Source of the DNA: Phoebastria nigripes
Taxonomy: Eukaryota > Chordata > Aves > Procellariiformes > Diomedeidae
DNA: 64,000 bases
Direction: 5' to 3'
Assembly (NCBI GenBank): GCA_035582835.1
Contig: JAYKAV010003122.1
Span: 8,466-72,465, forward strand
Shown here: positions 34,574-46,996 of the stretch, piece by piece
Numbering within the stretch: the stretch's first letter is position 1
How the letters are laid out: the number at the start of each line of letters is the position of its first letter
Position numbers and translations under genes: made by a program
The notes under the pieces: generated by a model
Told to the model about the DNA's origin: nothing
The model's input: only the letters and a program-made list of their open reading frames with translations
Database searches by the model: none

Positions 34574-37500
34574 CATGTTAGCACTTTCAGTGTCTTTTTG
34601 CCCAGAAGTTAATACCCAAGGTGAATTTAGAAGCTGCAGTCCAAACTGCGATCAGATCATCTTGGTTGTGCCAAACAAAGCTGATCTTATCTCAGTGGTG
34701 ACCTTATCCTATTTGAGAGGGCAAAACTCATTACAATAATAAGAAATAACAGAGATGGGAAAAGAGTAATCATGACAGTGCCTGGTCAGAACTCCCTTTA
34801 CCATCATTTCAGAGGATTAGTTCTAAGCCCTTCTCCTGCAAACATCATTTTTCACTCCAGCGGGAGGTTCAACCTCCAAAGTTATTCTGGCCACTTGCAG
34901 GACATATCTGTTTGTTCTTGATTCACAGACCTTTCCTCCTCCTAGCATGTTCCGCTGCATTTATTTAATAGCTACAGAGAAACTCTACACAGTGTATACA
35001 GGAAGCAATTTTCTGAGCACCGCTTTGTTTAGCTGAGTGTACAGGGGACAGAAACTATACAGACACACACTTGAGCGTGTGGCAGTGTATGAATGGGAGA
35101 GCATGTGCCAAAAAACCTGATGTGTGTACCCAGGCGTGCAAGGGTGAACCCATTCAGATGAGAGGATTCCTTGTAGGAGGAGTGCAGAGGGCTTAAGTAA
35201 GAGTAGTGTGTGCAAATGCTGCAGGAGCACATTCAGGGCAAGGCATGTAGGGAAAGGGAGTATGTTTCATTACATCAACAAATATATTTGTGGAAAAAAT
35301 TATACAAGCCCTTCTCCAAGTCTCATATAGCGTTTTCCACTACCTTTAAGAGCATCATTGTGAGAGGGTGTCTCGCACATGCATATTTATACTTAGGAAT
35401 ACATAAGCATAACAACAACAGATGAGACAGATGTGTGTGCACACTTGAGTGTGCAAGGGAAGGAAAAAAAAAATCTGTACATTCTTTCAGCCAGCAATAT
35501 AAAATTTGATGGTTGTCACATTGGCTTTACGACCTCCACTACCAGATATTACACACGTATCTACACCTCATTCTAAGACAGACACTCTAAGACAGAAAAA
35601 CATCCACTACCATCTCTCATTGTCAACAATCCCACTGTGACCCTGACTCAGTGCTGGCCCAAAAGGAAGAGAACCACTTCTATAGGCAGCAGGTAGCGTC
35701 CAGTGAAATGGTCAAAACCAAAACCACAGTTCGGAGTTAACACACAAACCTTCCAACAAGTATTTCCACCAGTTTTGAACTCCATCCTTTCTTGCTTCTT
35801 GAGTCTAACTCCATGGGATGACTCCAGTTTCTGAGATGTCATCTGCCCCCTCTGCAGATCCTTATTGCTTACTACCTCCTGCACTTGAACTCTGCCTCCT
35901 CTTCTTGTTTCTGAATCCTCAGATGGAGCTGTGAAAATGAACCAATGACATCACAGCGTGCTTCCCTGGCAACAAATACCATATCATACCTGCTTGTCCA
36001 TCAGCAGGGTTGGGTAAGAATAGGAATTGATCACTACTAAAAGAGGAAGAGCATGGAAAGACCTGCTATCAGAAAAGCTGGATTTAACATGAGTGAAAGA
36101 TAAACCTCTCTTTAATAAAATGCTCAGCCAATGCATCCACAGGAGCTACTCCTTGAAAAGCTCCAGCAACTCCTCAAGTAAGATTAAATATTATTTCCAC
36201 TTTGCCCTTGACCCCTTCAGTGACCCTAAAGTACAGACACCTTCATTGCTCAAGACCAGTGGTACAAGATAGGGACATTTCCTGCTGTACCCACTAGATA
36301 ACACTCCTAACAATGTAGGAAACACAGACAGTTTGGGGTTTTGTATCTAGTCTTGTGTTCATTCTTCAGGATCAACCCCTAGCAATCTCACGTCAAACAC
36401 TTACCTGTAGCTGGCCGCTTATCCACAAAAGACAGAAACCCTCCCCAGCCAACAAGAGCAGCTGGAATAAGGATATCAGTGCAGAACAATGGCATCAGTG
36501 CAGGACAAGGCAGGCTGCCCTCTCTTTCTCTCAAAAAGCAGCCCCCTCACACCCACTACAGCACCCATCTCGTGACTAAGCTCGGATCTGCTCCACAGTC
36601 ACTGAAATGTAGGTTTGCCCAGCAGAATTTCTTTTATCCCGTGAGCTCCTGAAACATGCTTGCAGGCATCTTTTTATAACTAACTGATCAGTTGGGAAGC
36701 TCTCAGGATAAGGAACAACTGCTGCAGCCAGTGCTCTTCTAATGGTTGGGCTATCTCATTTTAAAACCTTATGCACCATTTTGGATAAACACGATAAAAT
36801 GAAAAAATCTGTTATTTTTTCTACTCACATGTAGATAGACAAACACAGTGCCATCAAAGATTATTCTGTCCATGGGAGGAAGTACTTCTCATTCACAATC
36901 AGATGGCAAAAAATGTCTTTGTTTTGCATGAGTCTATAACTTGAAAATTTAAGGTAAGATGAGGAACCCCAAACAGGACTCCAATAAAACTGGGTTGAGG
37001 GGGCAAAATTCTCTCCCTGCTGCTATAAAACACTGGGGCGTGGGAATTTTCTAGCAGAAGCAAAATCCTCCAGGGAGACGAAAAGAGAAAAACATACCTT
37101 CTTTCCACTTAGTGAACACTATTTTTGACAAAAGCCTTTTAGCCTGTGTTTAATGACAGGTGCAGCGTATCTCCAGGGCAAGCTTAAAGCATTGGTTTTG
37201 ACCTTTAAAGCACTATATGTTCCTTTTTCAAAGTTAATAGGCATTAAATATCCATGCTATTTAAGTACTTTCTGAAAATCCTACTGGGTACCTATCTTGG
37301 AAAATCCAACCCTAACCGAGTTTTGAAAACCCAACCCTAAGTGGCTTGGGTCTCATCACCTGTTTTCTCAAAGGAGGTTAAGCCAGTACTGGACTCCCAA
37401 CCACACAAGCATGACCATAATGAACTAGCAGCCAGGACTCTGCCCTACACTGCTTGCAGGACTGTGTCCTCCTACATGTCCCCCCACCACACTTAGTGAA

Positions 37501-39252
37501 AGGCTCTGACTGATGCTGTGAGACTGGCAGCAGGCCTGTTTTGTCCAGTTACAGATTCTACACCCATCACTGTGTATCAGGGCATATTCTTGCATTTCCT
37601 GCGCTCAGTCTAGGCTTTAAGACAGGCAAGTTGGAAAGCTAGACAAATGCATATATTCAAAAAAGGGACAGCAAAAAATGGAGAGCAGTTCCCCTTCTAT
37701 AGCCTGGCCCCTGTGTCCCAGAGCAAATACAAAGCTTGCTTTAGGGCACCATATAAATTGGTATTATAAATTCAGATGGTGCACCAGGGAGTGCCTCATT
37801 CTGTATGATTGGAGTCATTCTCAGGAGCAGTTCAGGCACTCAGCCTGCCACATGCGACTGCTGCCCCAAGGGCTGCCATTACAGATGCATTATTACAAAG
37901 CGCTGCAATAAAGCATGAACTAAAACAACTTCATTGAAATGAAGATTAATACGGAACATGTGTTCACCTCCGTACACTCAGAAGGAACAGTCCAGCAAAC
38001 ACAAGCACCACAGTGCTGGGGCTGATGGGCTAGGGGAGCAACACAACTGGCCAACTGCCGCTATTGCTGAAGGCAAGCAATACATTTCCATAGCATCTTT
38101 TAAGTGTCCATGGATGGATTTAATGCAGCAGCTGTGAAGCAGAGAGTGAGGAAAGCAAAACATGTGGAGTGCTGAAACATGCAGAAAAGTGAGCTGTGTC
38201 TGAGGCAGAGAACAGAGAGGGATGCTTCAAACCTACAGAAGAAATACCACTATCTGCAGAATGATCCGTGCCTTTAGTTATCACAGACTTCAATGCATAT
38301 TGATGGATATTCTCAGCACTTCAAAGTGTCATATCCATGAGAGTTACAGGTGAGAAAGATCAGCTAAGGTGATAGTTCATCCATTCCCCTCACAACCAGA
38401 ACAGGATTATTGCCCATGATCTATTTGTTGGTGCCATTGCCGCCTCACTTAAACTCTCCCATGCAATACAACGCTCACTACCTCCCCCTTCCGATGCCCT
38501 TTCAGAGCCTCATAAATTTCACCGTTGGCATGAACTGAGGGCCATTACATCTATATTTTTCCCTGCTCAAATTAAACTCATGATACCCTGTTATGGTTTA
38601 ATGGCCCAACTTCCATGCTTCCTTTTCCTGCTGTAGGTTTTTCATTCTTCCTTTCCTTGAAATCAGTGTGAGGCTCCTATCAAAAACTGGCTGTAACTAC
38701 CGACTACAGGTCCCAGTGGATTCCTTCCTTCGTTCTATCAACCAACTCAGCCCTGAACTTATAGTAATAAGCATAAAGGCATCCAGGATAGACACAATCC
38801 ATCACATCCAGAATAAATAAATGACTCAGTCAATCCTGGAATGTACTGAGTACTCCTAGATCCCTTAGAAGTCTGAGACGTGACCCTGTGTGAAGGCATT
38901 GAGGGTGAAAGGTGGCGCAACATCAGGTCTTCTTACTAAGGGGGAAAAAAAAAAAAAAGCACAGGGAGAGGGGACATGGCATTTCATGACAGAAAACAAA
39001 GGATTGGAGGTGTAATAGAGCAACCAAAGTAACAGATTCATGATTAATCTGCATGATGGTATTTGGCACTTTAAGGAAAAAGCAACAATCTTCCCTGAGG
39101 GCACATCTCACTGAACACAGACTTTGACCCTTGGGAATCAACTGCACACAAAGGCTTTTATTTATCCTTTAGCAGTGCTTAAGACTTTGTAGATGGTCTA
39201 TCTTTGGCATAACATTCAGACAGGTACATTGTAATGGATGACACAGGTAGTT

Positions 39253-39273
39253 AAAAAAAAAAAAAAAAAAAAA
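39253..39273 (+). repeat. A21 homopolymer
   Basis: A run of 21 A is followed by G and six more A. No associated element was recognised. Confidence 0.9.
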
Positions 39274-41868
39274 GAAAAAAGTCATCCATCTCTGTATATG
39301 GGCTGGAAGTGAGTGGGGGAAAAGGACTAATTAAAAGTAGAGAACAGATGCCCCTGTGATGCTGGCATCTCTATTGCTTTCTGTTTCTGGAATGAGAAAA
39401 ATCATTTGTCATAAAAATAAATGAACTGACATCAAATATTTAAATAAAAAAAAGAAAAAAGATTGAAGGGGAGATAAAAATACACAGTAAACAAGCAAAA
39501 GCTCCTGTTAGCAGGTTTGCCTTTCCTCCCCAAGCTGACTGGCACTGCACCAATGCAACTCAGAAAGAACGAGATCTGCTGCATGCAAGCAATTCATAAT
39601 AGAGCTGAAACTCTGCACTGAACATGGATGAGCAAAGGTTGGGCAGCTGCCTTTAGACAAGGCTGCCATGTCACTGCCCATTCAAAGGGCAATACTGTAA
39701 AGAAATGGGTATGAATTATATTATTTCACAGCAAGGTGCCATCCATTCCTCCTTGCACTGCGATTTTATATCCCAAAAATAGAGTAGCCTTCACAGCCCT
39801 CCTCTCACACCACCACGAATACGGCTCCATAACAGTCCATTGCCATCAATATTCCCCTGACTGAAGATGACTTAATAAAACATTCTTAGAAGCCAATCAA
39901 CATGGCTTATAATTAAAAAGGAGCCAGTGTTAAGCTCTGTTGAATTATTGCTTTCTTTCAGCTCTCCATGCTTCTACTAAACCAGACATCACGCTACATC
40001 CCAGGATGGATCTATGCTATGTCTAGCTCTCAATGGAGAGCTCTGCAGATCTCCAAAGTGACAGGATTTCTTCTATGATTTTAAAACACAACTTCACAGA
40101 CCTACAGATCTCTTAGATTTAGACCACATACAGAACCCAGCAAAGCTCCATATGTTGATGTCTAAATGCCTGCATAGACCTGATTCCCATCATGCAGAAA
40201 GATATGTGAATCCTTATGCAGGCTTAATACAGAATGACCATTACATTTCTGTAACAAGCAGATTCCTACTAGGCAAAATGCTGTTTGGATGCCTATACGT
40301 AGCGTTGGAGGCACTGAAACTTTCTACTCTTCAGATCTAGGATCAGGATGTGAACTGCAATAAACCAATATTTTGGTGTACCTAGTTAAATGATGAGGCA
40401 GTGCCTCTCAGCATTGGCCTCTTGTAAGCAGAAGTCAGAATCCTCCTATAGGAACTGATCCTTCAACTGAAGGGCAGAAATAGAGTCAGAAGACCCACTG
40501 GGTCTGCAGTTGCTACGTTTCATATTACCATCCTAATAAAAGAGAAGGTTTCCAACAGGTTCTAATTCACAAAGTTCTGCCTAGCCTGTCACTGTCTCAG
40601 CAAGAGGCCCCAGGGGTTAAGTCAAGGGGGCTATTACAACCTGGACACAGCTAGGCAAGTGTCAGCCACAGCTGAGCTGCAGTGTCTTGAATATACTGTG
40701 CTCAACTCTATGCAAGGAGTCACAGTGATAATATAAAGCATGCTTATGATCACCCCATGCACAGGTAAATTCATAACAACAGAAGACTCCATCCTTCCCC
40801 CATCCAGCTACAAACCACAGCTGAGTGTTAAGATACTGACCTCCACACAAAAGACATCGATTATCTTGTCCCTTTTTGCCAGGCACAATGCTAGGACTAT
40901 AGCTCAATCTACTTGTGGCACTACTGATCACCACTACAGAAGCGGCCATGTCATCTCTGAGTTCATCACAGTATCTGCAAGGATGATGCAGAAAGTGCTG
41001 CATCACAAGTAAATGATTCTATGTTTTGTCTGAAACAGAGTTTTACTGGGTTTATCAGTACAACTTCAGAAATCTTGTTAAACAAGCAAGTGTTGTAAAT
41101 CCCTGTGTAGATGCTTGCTGCAGAATAGGAGCTGCTTTTTTGTGTTTCTTAGCTTAAGCTCCTTCCAAAGTGATGCAAGCTGACCTGTGAAAAGTTATCT
41201 TAGAAACAATGAAGTTATACTAGCATATCAATTTAAGTTCACACTTATACACACCAGTATCACTTCTCCAGGCAGACAACATATTAGATAAGGGACGTTC
41301 ATAGTATTATCAACAGCAAAATGGAAAGAAGCTGCATCAGATACCAGCACTGACAGAGAATTGGGGTCATCTCCTGGGTCTTGTCTCCTACCTCTGGAAG
41401 GAAAGCATGGTTTGGTGTCAAGCTGAAATGACTGAGAGCTGGAACTTGACAGTCCAGACACCTGCAACCATGTCTATAAGCCAGTCTCCTTCTCCATACA
41501 TCATCTTATCCAACTGTAAAATGAAGAGCACCTCTCCAACCCCTTCCCATGTATTTTACAAAAGGTAACTATTTAATACTAAAGATAGCTTCTACAAACA
41601 AAAATTAATGGAATGCTATACATGAAAACTCTTTTGAGGAGACATACGAGTTACTACCCTGACTGTCAGTTTTTTTAGTTTTCCTTTTCAAAGAAGTTAC
41701 TTACAGATACATGCACCAGTTTTACATGTTGTGGGCTCTTTGGCATTTTTGGAGCCAGAAACCTGGCTACTCTCCATCTCTAAAGACCTCCCATATTAAC
41801 AAAAGTTTCCCTACTGTAAAACATTCAAAATTACTCCTTCTGTCTCCCTCTGTCTCAGGGAGAGAAAG

Positions 41869-41897
<29 letters not shown>
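41869..41897 (+). repeat. A29 homopolymer
   Basis: A run of 29 A follows a purine-rich lead (agggagagaaag). It could be the decayed end of a poly-A retroposon, but no body is recognisable upstream. Confidence 0.9.
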
Positions 41898-41900
<3 letters not shown>

Positions 41901-42399
41901 TCTTGCAAGGGGTTATGATGCATCTTTAATGATGGAGCTGAGAGAAGCGCCTGCCATACAAAGAAGCTAATCAGTCAATCAAGAGCCAGCTCACCAGACA
42001 GAAGCCATCAGTGCCTAACTGCTCTGTCTCCACCTGTCCAGGGGAACAACAAAACAGCATGGGACATGCCTGACAATTGAGTGCAAAATAGCACACACAT
42101 TTATATATTTCTAAGCATTAAGGGGGAAAGTTGTTGCTGCAAATTAACATTTTCAAGAATAAGAACAAACCCAGCACCACACATGTACTGATGTGCATTT
42201 GAAATAAGGCTAGTGACTTTCTTTTATCTTTTTGAAAACAGCAGAAATCCTCAGGATACAGAAGGGCAGTAGGTGAGAATTGCTGTAGTTAGGCTAGCTG
42301 GAAAATCCTTTGCCATAAGCTTGCCAACCTAGATCAGTTAGGTGAATGGTAGTTTAGAGAAAGAAATACATCTCTTGAAACGAAAATGAGCAGAGCTAT

Positions 42400-42615
42400 A
42401 GGAGCTGTATGGCTTTGTATTAGTGAGAGTGTAAAGGTCATGGTCTTTATTTCCCGGGTCCGATACTGGCTGACTGAACAGGCTGAGGCAAACCTCATTA
42501 TCTTTATCTGCCTCAGTTTCCCCAACTAGAAGAGGATAATGAAACCTACCTAGATTATAAAGGGATGATTGGTTTTGCAGCTGGGTTCATTAATATTCAT
42601 AAAGTGCTTGGATTC
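42400..42615 (+). repeat. MIR-type SINE
   Basis: The core 'ctgcctcagtttccccaact' (42508-42527), then 'agaggataatgaaacctacct' in pieces, and 'cataaagtgcttgga' (42598-42612) is the well-known MIR order seen across amniotes. Upstream sequence with 'cccgggtccgatactggc' (42453-42470) probably represents the tRNA-derived head, whose B-box is degraded. It is an ancient fossil with no sign of recent activity. Confidence 0.75.
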
Positions 42616-42784
42616 CCTTGCATGAAAAACGCTACCCAAGTACTGTCTGTTAAACTTGCCATTTTGCCGAGCGCTCTTGTAAAGATCTTCGAATTTTTTC
42701 CAATTCTCTTCAAACAGGTGGGTGTTTGGCAAGCACTTGGTACACAGAGAGTTTATAAAAGCGTCAAGTGGCTTAAAATAACCC

Positions 42785-42955
42785 GCATGTTATTCCGCGG
42801 TGGCGTGTAAGGCTGACCGAAGCACTGCATCCCGCCGGCTCCCGCTGGGCGGTCAGTGCCCCTCTCCGTGGTGCTGAACTCTAACGGGCTTTCTGCCGCG
42901 CCCCTCACCGCCCCGCGGGTCGCTGCTTGTTGCCGTTCTCCATGGCTCCACTTAA
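42785..42955 (+). promoter_or_regulatory. Small CpG island
   Basis: A roughly 170-bp GC-rich block has many CpGs (for example ccgcggtggcgtg, cccgccggctcccgc, ctgccgcgcccc, ccccgcgggtcgctg) in an otherwise CpG-poor setting, directly downstream of a MIR. It may be a small promoter, a regulatory element or the remains of an old CpG island. An ATG in good +4 context (ccATGG) sits at its right edge, which is the arrangement expected of a 5' UTR passing into coding sequence. Confidence 0.5.
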
Positions 42956-43043
42956 CAACCAGGTTCTCAGTACCCTTTCTGTAACTGGAATTTACTCCAC
43001 GTTATATGCTGGCTGGGCTGCATCGCAGAGGTACTGCGAATAA
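42942..43043 (+). other. 33-codon open frame at CpG island edge (unproven)
   Basis: From ATG 42942 to the TAA at 43041-43043 the frame reads 33 residues, starting MAPLNNQVLSTLSVTG and ending in AGWAASQRYCE. Its middle is rather hydrophobic and could pass for a single membrane segment. I do not recognise it. The start has G at +4 but T at -3, so the Kozak match is partial. A weak splice donor (CAGAG/GTACTG, 43030/43031) lies inside the last codons, so it might be a first coding exon instead of a complete small protein. A frame of this length is easily random; only its position at the edge of a CpG block makes it worth noting. Confidence 0.2.
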
Positions 43044-46000
43044 CTCCACAGTGTGTCATTGGATTATTTCAACAGGCAAACCTGAGCTACGAGTCTAGAT
43101 TCTGTTGCTTGATAGCATATCCCAGCCTGCCCTCACTCCCTGGCCTGATTGCTCCCTGGTCAGAGAGTTGGCTCAGGTCATAACTGATCTGTGATCTCAC
43201 CAGACTTCACAGCATGGGCATCTTTCCTTCCACTTGTGTCACAGAGAGTTCTGTGCCTGCATGGGTCTAAATCTTTCTAGGTACGGAAGTCTGCTGTGGA
43301 GCACTTCGAACGCAGCTTTATGCACCCTGAGGTGTGGCCTTACTTAAAGCTTTACTCATTGACCATTCCTGTGACAGGGAAAGGCAAGAGGAATAACTGT
43401 GTACTCTGGATTGCAAAATAAAAAAATAATATATTACTTGGAGGGGGGGGAATAGAGAGGGATCTCTGTGTCCCCAGCTTACCTGCCTTTTCTTTTTATT
43501 CTGGGTCACCACCTGTCTAGTTATTTCTATGATCACAGGGGCTTGGGCCAGCAGCAGGCCTCAGAGAAGCTGTGCAGCTGTTCTGCAGGAAATAGTCTGA
43601 AAAATGGGGGGAAATTGCATCTCGTCTCTTTCATCAAAAAGCAACACTTGGGTGAAAGGAAGCACAGGCTTTCCATGTGCGCTTCACGGGTAGGGCTCAC
43701 ATAACAGGAAAACCTACCTGATCAGAGAATCCTACTGTCAGCCAGGAGGAAGAGGGGACAGACCAGCTGCCTAACATACAATACCCTATACAAGAACAAA
43801 CTTGATCTTTTGTTCATGAAATATACAGTGATTGGCCCCTGGGGTTCTGCCCGATCTCTGCACTCACCGCGAGCAAGGACAGCAGTGAGGGGAAATGCCC
43901 TGTTTCCCACCAAGTCTTTTGAGGCTCATTAAATTACCAATTGTTTCTTAACCTGGATATTTATGCCCTTTCCTTGTGGAAAAGGACAGCAACTAAAACT
44001 GTAATCCCCAGTGCAAGGAACAAACCAAACCTCCCCAATCTTGTACTTCTCTCAGGGACCACTTCTAGGCACAAAAAGGCAGCTGGCAAAGTACTTCCCA
44101 GCCTCACAGAGGTGATATTAGACTAAATTCATTCATGTTTGTAAGTCTCAGATATTACAAGAATGCAGGTCATAGAAAAAGCTTATCAAAAAAATTAAAT
44201 ACAGGGTCCTCAGTGCCTACCTTTAATCTTAGGAACTCTCAGGATGGGGAAGAGAGATAAATAAAATCATACTTGCTCTGAGGGTTAACTCAGTGTCATG
44301 GCTAAAATCCAAATTGAATAATTACATTCCGTCTCCTGAGTGTGCCCTTGAAGTTTCTGTTAAGCATGTGACTTCACTTCCTGTTGCCAAGTTTTGTTAC
44401 GTGTGCCTAAGTATCAGCCATACCCACCCATATGACTGGACTCGCACTGCAGGAAGAGGAAGGTTTTGTTCATCCCCCACTCTGAAATCTTTTAATGAAA
44501 GGTCTTGTTGCATTTTCGTACCTCACATGAGTTCCAAAGGCATTTTGCTAGGGCTGTTTCACTATTGGCAGCAATACCATATTTGCTCCATAGCACATTT
44601 TATAAATACCCTTTCCCGGTGACAGCAATACCATGAGTGTGCCAAACCTCTAATATCCACAGCACACCTCTTTATACTCCCTTATTTAACAGAGATGCTG
44701 AATAGGCTGAGAACATGCTGGCTATTTGTTTTCAGCATGGGGTTTAAAGGTAAAGCTTGGCATCACAGTCATTCCCTGAACTACAGCAAAGGGCCTATAG
44801 AAACCCAAGACAAAAATCTCCTTGTGATACTAACAGAGCCATGAATTGTCTCTCACAGACACTTTTATACATCTCTTTATTGTATATTTACTTAGGCTTC
44901 CTTCTTTACAGCACATTTTCTCCTAACAGGAAACATGTTTTATACCCCTCCAACATTACTCCAGAGAAGCCAGGATGAAGACGAAGCAAAGACAGCATCT
45001 ACTTCTCACAGGCTGCTTGATTTTCCTGGAATGCATCCTAACCTTAGAAATGTGAGAAGGCAATTGGTGATTAGGGTCTGCTCAGATCAGGAATCCAGGA
45101 ACACAGAATCCTTAATCCATGAGACTTTAAAGTGCCACTGGGACACGAAGGGGGGAGGGAACTAACTTGCTTCCCCTAACTAGATCTCAAATCTTAAGGA
45201 TATACAGGTACCTTATTCAAGCTGAAATAGATTACAATTAGCCACTTGACTATTCAAAAATCTGGGCCCCAAAGTCTCTATTCCCTTTTTCACTTGACAT
45301 CCTGGACCCTGCTAGCCAAGATACAATATCATCTTATAAAATCCTGAGACTCAGAAGCAGAAGGTTTCCAAAAGATCAAAAAATGCACACATCCAAACAG
45401 ACTACCTATATTTCCTGGAAGCTGCAAAGCAAGAGAACTTCAGAATGAAGTTTAAAAAAGCCTTGGTAATTGATTTATTATTCTAATATTAAGCAGCAAG
45501 TGGGAAAAGTAGCTTTTCACTACCTGAAAAAATAATAAAAATAATGAAGTCTAGTTCTTATAAATGTTTTCCATCCACACAGTCAGTAACCTCCATTAAC
45601 AGAAGAGAGGTCTGTCTTGAAATGTGACATTCCAAAGTGCTGAAAACCTGCAGCTCCATTTAGCTTTAATAAAAGCTGTGGGCAACAAAACAAAAATTAG
45701 ACCAGAGCTGTCTGATAGTATTTTGGTATACTGGGGGCAAGTAATTGCCTTCATCCAACTGCCATATGTAACTTGGCATCCAAATGACTTCAAGATTTTG
45801 CTCATGCACTAGCTACACGGAAGGATGCTCACCTTGCTCTTGAAGGAGCAAGATGAAAAAGGCACTTGAAATCCACCCTTGTGAACACAGGCAGAGCAAC
45901 AGCTGCAAAAGACCAATCAATACATTTGAATTTCTTACTTGCAGGAACAGCTACGAAGGAAGAAGAGGCAGCTCATCCTCTGTGGCTCTTGGAAGTCTCC

Positions 46001-46889
46001 AAGTGAAACCAGTCAAGGGAGGCACTATCTGGACTGTTAAGTGTCCATGATGTGCACTTACTGACTGGAAGATGGATACTGCTAGTGACTAACCACAGTG
46101 CTTCAGGAGGTACATAGGCACCTGACTTCAACACCTCAGCAGTAAGTCCTACTCCTCTGAATTGCACCTACTTTTTAATAACTTCATCCCCAGGTCAAGA
46201 TGCCTCTTCATGCAATCCAGACCCACNGCTGCCACCCATAAAGATGAAAGCCATCTCCCTAGGAAATGCTGGAGATGTCCCACACAGTTGAAGTCCTTTG
46301 GCAATGAGAGTAGAAGTGCTCAGCTGTTCTAGGACAATAAAGCACAATGACAACACAGACTGACATGGAACATTCTCTCTCCAAGAGAGCATTTTTCTGC
46401 TTTGCACCTTTTTTTCCTATTTGCAATACAACCCACATTCCATAATCTCAGTAAATGACTATTTTCCATGCTTGACTCAGACTAGCTACAGAAATGAAAA
46501 GGCAGGAGCTACATAAAGAAGTGACGTAAGCAAATGAGCCATCTGATGACTGCTTACTAAAAGAGAGCAAGGAACCTCATGATCCCCCCTACCCCCCAGT
46601 TTTGTCACTGTACTATACAGGATAGGATAATAAAGTCATAAAGTCACAGCACTGCACACTGCACATCAGAGGATTAATGTAAAATCCTGCAAGACATCAT
46701 ACACTCTGTTCATACAGCACAGCTCTCTAACTAGCTAAAATGGGCTTCATCCTTGCTTTGTTTCCCTATGTTGCCTTATCTCCCCTGTTGGACTTTGCTT
46801 TGCCTCAGTGAACTCCCATCGTTCATAGTAGAACATAAAGGTTGATGAATTTATCCTCACATTACTCTCTGGGAGGCAGAGAAGTGTCA
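43044..46889. other. Noncoding stretch
   Basis: About 3.8 kb with no supportable gene, CpG island or young transposon. Open frames are short and unrelated to known families. One N lies at 46227. Confidence 0.65.
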
Positions 46890-46996
46890 ACTTCTCATCT
46901 GCAAAAGGGTGATAATTAAATGCTGAGAGAATAAATGACTTGCACAAGGTCACTTGGGAAGTATGTGGCAGAGCTGAAAATTAAATGCAGATCTCC
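46890..46996 (-). repeat. MIR-type SINE, reverse
   Basis: The plus strand shows 'cttctcatctgcaaaaggg' (46891-46909), 'gacttgcacaaggtcacttg' (46937-46956) and 'tatgtggcagagctgaaa' (46962-46979). Read in reverse complement this is the MIR order: gctctgccac, then aagtgaccttg, then tttgcagatgag. The element is diverged and ancient. Confidence 0.75.

Larger units (their letters stand above)
31321..42400. other. Noncoding stretch
   Basis: About 11 kb without a gene or a confident transposon. A weak MIR-like trace occurs near 31585-31625. It holds four homopolymers (listed). Open frames are all short and lack any family signature. The near absence of young repeats contrasts with 14-22 kb. Confidence 0.65.

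Noticed and set aside
34380..34739. 119-codon frame with a poly-phenylalanine run
   Set aside because: The frame exists only because the 54-nt poly-T reads as phenylalanine codons.
35430..35455. Near-palindromic gcacact-tg-agtgtgc hairpin
   Set aside because: A 7-bp stem with a 2-nt centre in a TG/CA-rich context is expected by chance and has no supporting context.
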